A stretch of DNA of 36,093 nt from DASYXZ01 sp035934315 (GTDB lineage: Bacteria > Acidobacteriota > Terriglobia > UBA7540). How positions within the stretch are numbered: position 1 is the first letter of the stretch; the number at the start of each line of letters is the position of its first letter. The stretch covers positions 1 through 36,093 of the forward strand of contig DASYXZ010000111.1 in NCBI GenBank assembly GCA_035934315.1, given 5' to 3'. A program made the position numbers and the translations under genes. The notes beneath the pieces are model-generated. The model was not told the origin of the DNA and did no database searches. It saw only the letters and a list, made by a program, of their open reading frames with translations. Below, one piece after another: positions 32,072-36,093 of the stretch.

Positions 32072-33085
32072 CTATGGCCGGGCTTTGCCGAAGAAATTGA
32101 ACGATTCTGAGAGCACGCGCAAATTTTTGTCCAACTCGATTTCCACCATGAACGGCCGGGGCTTGCCGAGCACGCGTGCAAAACGAAGGTCCTGGATGGT
32201 CACATGAAAACCGTTGTCGGTCTCTTCCACATTCGGCCAGGGAAATCGCGCGAAGTCGAGAAAGATTTCAGCCGTGCGGGTTTTTCCGGCGGCGTCGAGC
32301 ACGGGTGAAGGTTCGGGTTTGTGATAGACGGTCGTGTGCTCCGCATCCACGTCTGAATCGAGCGCACTGGCGTCAAGAATATGAAAAGCTGATTCCGTTT
32401 CCACCACTCCGGTCCAGGCAAAGGGATTGATGGCGCTCGGAAAAGCGCCCAGGCGCAGCGGGTTTTCCTGGCCATAAGTGTGGTCATCGAGAAAACCCAG
32501 AACACGGCGATGCGCCAAATCACGAACGCCCCAGAGCGCGAGCATCGAGCCCAAGGCGAAAATCGGACCCCAGCGGGATCGTGTTTTCCTGGCGCCCACC
32601 TCCTCCGAAATAAGCCGGAAAAGTGACGGCAAGGACAGTCCAAGAATCAGGAACGCCCACAGGAGAAGATCAACGATAGGCATGATGTCCCACGCGTACC
32701 AGCGCCCGCTGAAAGGCAGGAAAGGGCGGATGCCATAGGCATTGGTGAAGTCCATCAGCACGTGGCTGGCCAGGGCGATCCAGGAAATCGCGAGCAACCA
32801 GAGCGCGTCCACAGGAGGGCCGGGCTTTTTTGCGGGCGGCGCTTTTCGACCCAGGAAATAAACGAGCGCGCCCAACAACGTGGCGAGGATTGCGGCCCCC
32901 AAAATGGAATGCGTGATTCCGCGATGGTATTTCAGATATGTCGCACCACCGCCGAGAGCGCCCACCAGATCGATATCCGGGAGGTTGGCGCCCACGATCA
33001 GCGTGAGGGTTGCAAAGCGCGTCTTGCGGTTCAACCCGGCCTGGCTCATGGCGAGCGCGGCGAGTGTGTGGGTGAGGTTATCCAT
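32072..33085 (-). CDS. Membrane-bound metal-dependent hydrolase-like protein (YdjM/DUF457)
   Basis: The 337-residue product begins MDNLTHTLAALAMSQAGL, with the HT metal-site motif, then ANLPDIDLV and YHRGITHSILG, the signature of the YdjM (LexA-binding/DUF457) family. Four or more hydrophobic segments cover residues 10-190 (AILATLLGALVYFLG, LWLLAISWIALASHVLMDF, PIVDLLLWAFLILGLSLPSLF, IFALGSMLALWGV). The C-terminal 150 residues form a soluble beta-rich domain of unknown role. The ATG at 33085 gives the family start; an extension to 33130 is encoded by the heptad repeat. A phospholipid-related or stress role is guessed in relatives but not shown. Confidence 0.85.
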   Translation of the reverse strand: MDNLTHTLAALAMSQAGLNRKTRFATLTLIVGANLPDIDLVGALGGGATYLKYHRGITHSILGAAILATLLGALVYFLGRKAPPAKKPGPPVDALWLLAISWIALASHVLMDFTNAYGIRPFLPFSGRWYAWDIMPIVDLLLWAFLILGLSLPSLFRLISEEVGARKTRSRWGPIFALGSMLALWGVRDLAHRRVLGFLDDHTYGQENPLRLGAFPSAINPFAWTGVVETESAFHILDASALDSDVDAEHTTVYHKPEPSPVLDAAGKTRTAEIFLDFARFPWPNVEETDNGFHVTIQDLRFARVLGKPRPFMVEIELDKNLRVLSESFNFFGKARP

Positions 33086-33100
33086 AGGAAAAGTAAATAG

Positions 33101-33190
33101 TAGACGGTAGACAGTATACGGGTCTTGCAAAATTCTGGACGGCTGAAAGAATACGGTTTTCCCAGTCTACGGTCTACTGCCTGCCGTCTG
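33101..33190. repeat. Inverted pair of degenerate 7-bp repeats (TAGACGG type)
   Basis: TAGACGG, TAGACAG and TATACGG at 33101-33121 face CAGACGG, CAGGCAG, TAGACCG and TAGACTG on the minus strand at 33163-33190. About 17 of 21 positions pair. The stop codon of the diacylglycerol kinase-like gene lies inside the second set. The word TAGACGGTAGACAG recurs inverted at 9254-9267. Confidence 0.8.
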
Positions 33191-34112
33191 ATCTTACAGG
33201 CGGCACGAGCACAGTGAGCGTGTCAGGCACGATTTCAAAAGTCGCCGGAAGCTGACCGGCCAATTCTCCGTCCAATTCAAAATCAATCACCGCCTCATTT
33301 ATCCCGGGGCCGCAATCGATTTTTTGAGTTTGCACCAATTCCACGTCCGCCAACCGGAGGTGCTGGCGTGTTATCACCGCAGCGGCGTAAAGAAAATAAC
33401 GCGACCGGTGAGGGCTCTTGAAAACGCACAGGCTGAAACGAGGTTCAAAAAAATCCGCGCCCGGCGCCATGCGCAACCAGCCAGCGTAACGCCTTGTCCG
33501 CTGGACCAACGCGAAGGTGCCATGGATCTCGCAGCCATTCACATGGCAGACAAAAGTGGGGAAGGAATAACGCAAAGCCTGGCGGATGGCTTCCCACACA
33601 TAAGCAATCACTCCCCAGTCTCTTTTAAAATCCAGAGCGAGTTTGCGAACGATGTAAGCGTCGAAGCCAATACCCGCCAGGCTCAAAAACAATCGGCTCT
33701 CTATTTGCGCGCCGTTGCCTTTTGGCCAAGTGACCCGCCCCAATGCGATTCGCCGCGGCACCCAGTTGACCAATTCGCGCGCGGCGCGAACAGGATGGTG
33801 GGGAAGCCCAAGTTCTTTGGCGAAAATATTGGCTGTACCGCAGGGGAGAATGCCCAATGTTGTTTTTCCGGGCGCGATGCCGTTGATGACTTCATTGATC
33901 GTTCCATCTCCTCCGCAGACGATGATCAATTCCTCGCCCCGGGCCGCAGCGTCCCGCGCCAAGCCTCGCGCCGTATCCGGCCCCGTGGTCTGCAAGAGTT
34001 GCACCGAAATCCCTTGATTCTCCAGAGCGGCTGCGGCTTCACGAACCAGCCGCTCATGTTTATGAGGACGCCATCCAGCAATCGGATTGTAGATGATTGT
34101 GGCGCTCTTCAA
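33174..34112 (-). CDS. Diacylglycerol kinase-like lipid kinase (DagK/YegS family)
   Basis: The product phosphorylates a lipid such as diacylglycerol or a related lipid at the membrane. The nucleotide-binding motif VCGGDGTINEVINGI and PCGTANIFAKELGLP are the family hallmarks, preceded by SATIIYNPIAG. LAGIGFDAYIVRKL and AVIDFELDGELAG near the C terminus complete the pattern. Length is about 312 residues. The start is uncertain: a TTG at 34112 gives the usual N terminus (KSATIIYNP), and another TTG at 34154 is possible; neither has a clear ribosome site. The C-terminal residues VRSDGRQ and stop are encoded by a heptad repeat. It precedes the YdjM-type gene on the same strand by 88 bp. Confidence 0.9.
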   Translation of the reverse strand: MKSATIIYNPIAGWRPHKHERLVREAAAALENQGISVQLLQTTGPDTARGLARDAAARGEELIIVCGGDGTINEVINGIAPGKTTLGILPCGTANIFAKELGLPHHPVRAARELVNWVPRRIALGRVTWPKGNGAQIESRLFLSLAGIGFDAYIVRKLALDFKRDWGVIAYVWEAIRQALRYSFPTFVCHVNGCEIHGTFALVQRTRRYAGWLRMAPGADFFEPRFSLCVFKSPHRSRYFLYAAAVITRQHLRLADVELVQTQKIDCGPGINEAVIDFELDGELAGQLPATFEIVPDTLTVLVPPVRSDGRQ

Positions 34113-34199
34113 GGGAAGGGGGACAGAGAAGAAGTGGCATGTTGTTGGCGGCAAGTTAGGGAAAGGTCTTTCTCTTGCCTGCCGCTTGCCACTATATTT

Positions 34200-34589
34200 T
34201 CATGGTGCGGCGATCACTCCACTCGTGATCTTCCTTGCGATCATGATGCCGGTCTTCTTTTCTGTCTTCACATTCACATAAACGGGGTCGCCAATCTCCA
34301 GCTTGTCAAGGGAACTTTTCTTCCGGTCGCGCACATATTTCGTCTTGGGCTCCAGCCGGATGCTCTGGTCAACACCGAACTTTGTTTTATCCAGAACGAT
34401 TTCGTTCTTATCGATTTTTTTGATGACCCCGTAGATGTCGTCCTGTAAGCCGCGGGCAATGGAAGTGGGGTCACCAAAGCGGGCATTGTCGGGTTTTTCC
34501 GGCTTGGTGGTCCCCTGCGGTGTGGGGATTGCCCACGTCCCCAGCGCGTTGGCCATAAAAACAATTAAGAAAGCAGCTCGGGCGCTCAT
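34200..34589 (-). CDS. Small secreted protein of unknown function
   Basis: The 129-residue product starts at an ATG with GGAGGA upstream. It has a signal peptide (ARAAFLIVFMANALGTWA), a short Pro/Lys-rich stretch and a compact domain (DDIYGVIKKIDKNEIVLDK, RLEPKTKYVRDRKKSSLDKL, GDPVYVNVKTEKKTGIMIARKI). The alternation of 'GVI..ID...I.L' and 'GD.V.V.....' looks like a small OB-fold or DUF5666-like beta barrel. I recognise no enzyme motif. It is probably periplasmic. Confidence 0.75.
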   Translation of the reverse strand: MSARAAFLIVFMANALGTWAIPTPQGTTKPEKPDNARFGDPTSIARGLQDDIYGVIKKIDKNEIVLDKTKFGVDQSIRLEPKTKYVRDRKKSSLDKLEIGDPVYVNVKTEKKTGIMIARKITSGVIAAP

Positions 34590-34754
34590 TGGATTCCTCC
34601 GACATGTCCGAAGCTCATAGACCCCGGCACCTTGAAGCTAGCAGCCTGCGCGCGGGCGTGTCAAGTTGAAGGACAACGTTGAACGGTCATTAAAGATACA
34701 AACCATTGCACACACGGAATAACTCCGAGCAGGAGTCGCGCTGTGAGTTCGCGG

Positions 34755-34760
34755 TATAAT
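34755..34760 (+). promoter_or_regulatory. Possible -10 box upstream of ligA
   Basis: A perfect TATAAT lies 50 bp before the ligA start codon. No convincing -35 hexamer is seen at the usual distance. Confidence 0.35.
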
Positions 34761-34809
34761 GCCGCCGTCCTGTTTTGCCGTTTTCATTTATAAGAAAAAG
34801 GGAAATCAA

Positions 34810-36093
34810 GTGGCGAAAAACGTCGAAAAAGAAATGGAAAAACTTCGGGACCAGATTCGCTACCACGAACACCGCTACTATGTTCAGGACGACCCGGAGA
34901 TTTCTGATTTTGAATTTGACAAACTGATGCGCCGGCTGCAGGACCTCGAACGCGGGCATCCGGACCTTGTAACACCAGACTCGCCCTCCCAGCGCGTGGG
35001 CGGACAGCCCTCCGTCACGTTCCCCAAGGTCCGGCATTCGTCGCCCATGATCAGCCTGGATAATACCTATTCGGTGGATGAGCTCAAAGATTTTGACCGG
35101 CGGGTTTGCGAACTCTCCGGGCGCGAGAAAGTGGAGTACGTGGCGGAGCTGAAACTCGACGGCCTGTCGATGGCGCTGACTTATGAAAACGGCGTGCTCA
35201 CCCGCGGTGTCACGCGCGGCGACGGAATGGAAGGGGAAGATGTAACGCCCAATGTAAAGACCCTTCGATCAGTCCCGCTCAGAATCGATGCGAGGAAGCT
35301 TGATGCCATCGACCGGGCTCAAAGTTTTGAGGTGCGTGGTGAAGTCCTGATGTTCCGCAAGGCATTCGACAAGCTCAACGCTCAACGCGAGGCCGCCGGC
35401 GAAGCGAAATTTGCCAACCCACGAAACTCCGCCGCCGGGACCATGCGCCTGCTCGATTCAAAAACCGTGGCGGAGCGCAATCTCGATATGTACCTTTACT
35501 ATCTTCTGGTGAATGGCGTGGAGCCGATAGGGGAACACTCCAAGGCGCTCCAAACGCTCGCCAAGCTCGGGTTTAAGGTGAACCCCAACTGGCGGGTATG
35601 CCCGTCGTTTGAGGAATTACTTGATTACATCAACGAATGGGAAACGAAACGCGACAAGCTGGACTATGAGATTGACGGCATTGTCATAAAAGTGAATGAA
35701 ACGCGGCTGTGGGATGAGCTGGGAAGCACAGCCAAGTCGCCACGCTGGGCTGTCGCCTATAAATATGCGGCGCGCCAGGCCACGACGCGCGTCCAGGGTA
35801 TTCGGGCGCAGGTTGGGCGCACGGGCACGCTCACCCCGGTGGCTGATTTGGAGCCTGTGGATGTGGGTGGTGTTACGGTGAGCCACGCGACGCTCCACAA
35901 CATGGATGAGATTGAGCGATTGGGCCTCAATATTGGCGACACGGTACTCATCCAGCGCGCGGGCGAGGTGATTCCGCAGGTTGTCAAAGTGGTGAAGCAT
36001 GCGGCTGACGGCCGCCCATTCCACATGCCGAAAAAATGTCCGGTGTGCGGAGAAAATGTTGTCCGCGCGGAGGGCGAAGTTGCCTACCGCTGC
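34810..36093 (+). CDS. ligA: NAD-dependent DNA ligase (cut by window edge)
   Basis: LigA seals nicks in DNA using NAD+. The frame is open from a GTG at 34810 to the end of the window (428 codons). It begins VAKNVEKEMEKLRDQIRYHEHRYY (Ia domain). The adenylation domain holds active Lys K115 in VAELKLDGLS, then TRGDGMEGEDVT, FEVRGEVLM, FANPRNSAAGTMRLLDS, DGIVIKVNE and SPRWAVAYKY. The OB domain has VGRTGTLTPVADLEPV and GDTVLIQRAGEVIPQV. The visible end is the zinc finger (C410, C413 and C428). The remaining HhH and BRCT domains lie beyond the edge. AAGGGA precedes the start. Confidence 0.95.
   Translation, partial: MAKNVEKEMEKLRDQIRYHEHRYYVQDDPEISDFEFDKLMRRLQDLERGHPDLVTPDSPSQRVGGQPSVTFPKVRHSSPMISLDNTYSVDELKDFDRRVCELSGREKVEYVAELKLDGLSMALTYENGVLTRGVTRGDGMEGEDVTPNVKTLRSVPLRIDARKLDAIDRAQSFEVRGEVLMFRKAFDKLNAQREAAGEAKFANPRNSAAGTMRLLDSKTVAERNLDMYLYYLLVNGVEPIGEHSKALQTLAKLGFKVNPNWRVCPSFEELLDYINEWETKRDKLDYEIDGIVIKVNETRLWDELGSTAKSPRWAVAYKYAARQATTRVQGIRAQVGRTGTLTPVADLEPVDVGGVTVSHATLHNMDEIERLGLNIGDTVLIQRAGEVIPQVVKVVKHAADGRPFHMPKKCPVCGENVVRAEGEVAYRC

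Overview
The window reads like a chromosomal segment of an acidobacterium (Acidobacteriota). This is inferred from gene content, not from a phylogenetic marker. The clues are a membrane Ser/Thr kinase with a TPR sensor tail, a very large hybrid histidine kinase, many secreted enzymes, moderately high G+C, and gaps filled with degenerate tandem words. Genes are dense and on both strands, and both window edges cut genes (an NtrC-type regulator on the left, ligA on the right).

Left part (1-9000): a two-component set on the minus strand (receiver protein with a Cys motif, 1411-residue hybrid kinase, NtrC-type regulator) is split by a complete IS1595-family element. The element has matched ends, an 8-bp target duplication, an overlapping accessory ORF and a membrane-protein passenger gene. 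galT follows, then about 890 bp with no clear gene. Middle (9760-20150): a small Gln-rich secreted protein, the kinase/TPR protein, a gluconate dehydrogenase subunit 3-like protein, holA, rpsT, a decayed insertion sequence that runs in frame into trpD, and an S9 dipeptidyl peptidase. 

The most interesting block is 20257-23695. A secreted transglutaminase-like protein, an EgtB-type enzyme best read as selenoneine synthase (SenA) and a glycosyltransferase best read as selenosugar synthase (SenB) are packed 5-23 bp apart on one strand. Selenophosphate synthase (SenC/SelD) and the hercynine methyltransferase (EgtD) are not in the window and would have to be supplied from elsewhere. 

Right part (23880-36093): mostly housekeeping and repair genes: a DUF72 protein, FmdB zinc ribbon, HU-like protein, a lone nuoI, an amidohydrolase, tRNA-Ser(CGA), tadA, a SpoU-family methyltransferase, rarA, ada, a YdjM-type membrane protein, a diacylglycerol kinase-like protein, a small secreted protein and ligA. 

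Two further layers run through the gaps. Degenerate 7- and 8-bp tandem words sit at gene borders and often include the stop codon. Two longer palindromic elements built on TGTAGCGG- and TGTAGCGCGGG-type arms lie at 10101-10204 and 26236-26340.
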